This document shows positions 43,987 through 44,272 of a stretch of 44,272 nucleotides of DNA, one piece after another. The stretch spans positions 1 through 44,272 of IMG/VR virus record IMGVR_UViG_3300042542_005028; one strand, 5' to 3'. The position numbers were made by a program, and so were the translations under genes. The notes under the pieces are model-generated. The model searched no databases and was not told the origin of the DNA. It saw only the letters and a list, made by a program, of their open reading frames with translations. Numbering within the stretch: position 1 is the first letter of the stretch; each line of letters starts with the position of its first letter. Origin of the DNA: a virus.

Positions 43987-44178
43987 ATGCCACTCCTTGA
44001 TACTCTCAACTACTTCATACAAGACCAAGAAGGACACCTACAATGTCTTGAATGGGACATCAGAGAGGAAACCAATTATGAGAACAATAATCTTGATTGG
44101 TATACTGAACAATACGACCTTACTAAACAACGAATAGAAGACCTCAAACAAATCAAAATCATTATTGAAAATCAATGA
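43987..44178 (+). CDS. Small charged helical protein, unknown
   Basis: A 63-residue protein: Met-Pro-Leu-Leu-Asp-Thr-Leu-Asn-Tyr-Phe-Ile-Gln-Asp-Gln-Glu-Gly, Leu-Glu-Trp-Asp-Ile-Arg-Glu-Glu-Thr, then Gln-Arg-Ile-Glu-Asp-Leu-Lys-Gln-Ile-Lys; helical, perhaps coiled coil. The 44-base gap before it holds a possible weak -10 (GATACT) about 18 bases before the start. It overlaps the next ATG (ATGA). Confidence 0.6.
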   Translation: MPLLDTLNYFIQDQEGHLQCLEWDIREETNYENNNLDWYTEQYDLTKQRIEDLKQIKIIIENQ

Positions 44179-44272
44179 AAACCTACAATCTCACCATCAC
44201 TGAAAAGCAGGCACGAGCACTTGTAGATGCTACTGATTTGCTTCAAAGAGTTCAACTTGGTCAGTGGAGAGA
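44175..44272 (+). CDS. Start of a conserved cyanophage protein (3' part outside window)
   Basis: ATG 44175 overlaps the previous stop, and the frame is open to the edge: Met-Lys-Thr-Tyr-Asn-Leu-Thr-Ile-Thr-Glu-Lys-Gln-Ala-Arg-Ala-Leu-x-x-Ala-Thr, then Leu-Leu-Gln-Arg-Val-Gln-Leu-Gly-Gln-Trp. This opening is familiar from a small conserved cyanomyovirus protein of unknown function. Only 32 residues are visible. Confidence 0.6.
   Translation, partial: MKTYNLTITEKQARALVDATDLLQRVQLGQWR

Noticed and set aside
1-44272. CRISPR arrays, insertion sequences, integrase and attachment sites
   Set aside because: The tandem repeats found are coding fibre repeats without unique spacers, or the two-copy palindromic repeat; no transposase or integrase motif was seen.

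Overview
The window is part of the genome of a T4-like cyanophage (a myovirus of marine Synechococcus or Prochlorococcus). The evidence is the co-occurrence of T4 replication and late-transcription genes (33, 59, 32), T4 baseplate and neck genes (53, 48, 4, 54, 26 and hub genes), thyX, phoH, a cyanobacterial DUF1825-type gene, a 2OG-Fe(II) oxygenase, very large fibre genes and many small ORFans. The DNA is AT-rich and gene-dense, with ATGA/TAATG overlaps. No photosynthesis, portal, capsid or terminase gene lies in this stretch.

Layout. (1) 1-4.7 kb, + strand: a compact nucleotide/replication operon: thyX, an FmdB-like small gene, phoH, a RecB-type exonuclease, late-transcription coactivator gp33, helicase loader gp59, a DUF1825 gene, and ssDNA-binding gp32 with its own sigma70-type promoter and a G9:C9 terminator. 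(2) 4.7-7.4 kb, - strand: gp53, gp48, an unidentified gene and gp4. (3) 7.4-17.2 kb, + strand: tail-tube initiator gp54, gp26 with a probable -1 frameshift partner, two tandem tape-measure-like hub proteins (the second carrying lytic transglycosylase, EF-hand-like and M23 peptidase modules), a gp27-like hub protein, a gp5-type OB-fold protein without lysozyme, a separate beta-helix spike and a small fibre-like protein. (4) 17.2-27.4 kb: giant repeat-rich fibre genes, one with a collagen-like (Gly-X-Y) stretch and a tail-collar tip, then a polyglycine adhesin-like protein with a cysteine-rich insert. (5) 27.4-29.5 kb: a prolyl-4-hydroxylase-like oxygenase, an orphan Phd/YefM-like antitoxin, three tRNA genes (two of unusual type) and an HNH endonuclease between them. 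(6) 29.6-36.7 kb: two more fibre genes. (7) 36.7-44.3 kb: tandem palindromic repeats, a terminator, an SF2 helicase, an HNH nuclease overlapping a DNA methyltransferase, a homing endonuclease, a deaminase and a run of very small overlapping genes.

Two transcription signals recur. Sigma70-like promoters (TTGACN-17-TATAAT or close) precede gp32, the tRNA/small-gene region and several accessory genes. T4-late-like octamers (NATAAATA or TCTAAATA) sit 13-33 bases before structural and some other genes. Between gp4 and gp54 two late-type motifs face each other as a 9-bp inverted repeat.

The most interesting points are: a textbook -1 frameshift signal (internal Shine-Dalgarno plus T TTT TTC) joining gp26 to a 57-codon partner directly before a tape-measure-like gene; a hydroxylase encoded close to a collagen-like fibre; the rearranged hub in which cell-wall-degrading activity has moved from gp5 to a tape-measure-like protein; two tRNAs whose anticodon and body class disagree; and an overlapping HNH nuclease/methyltransferase pair. 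All family assignments were made by reading the sequence; no database search was run.
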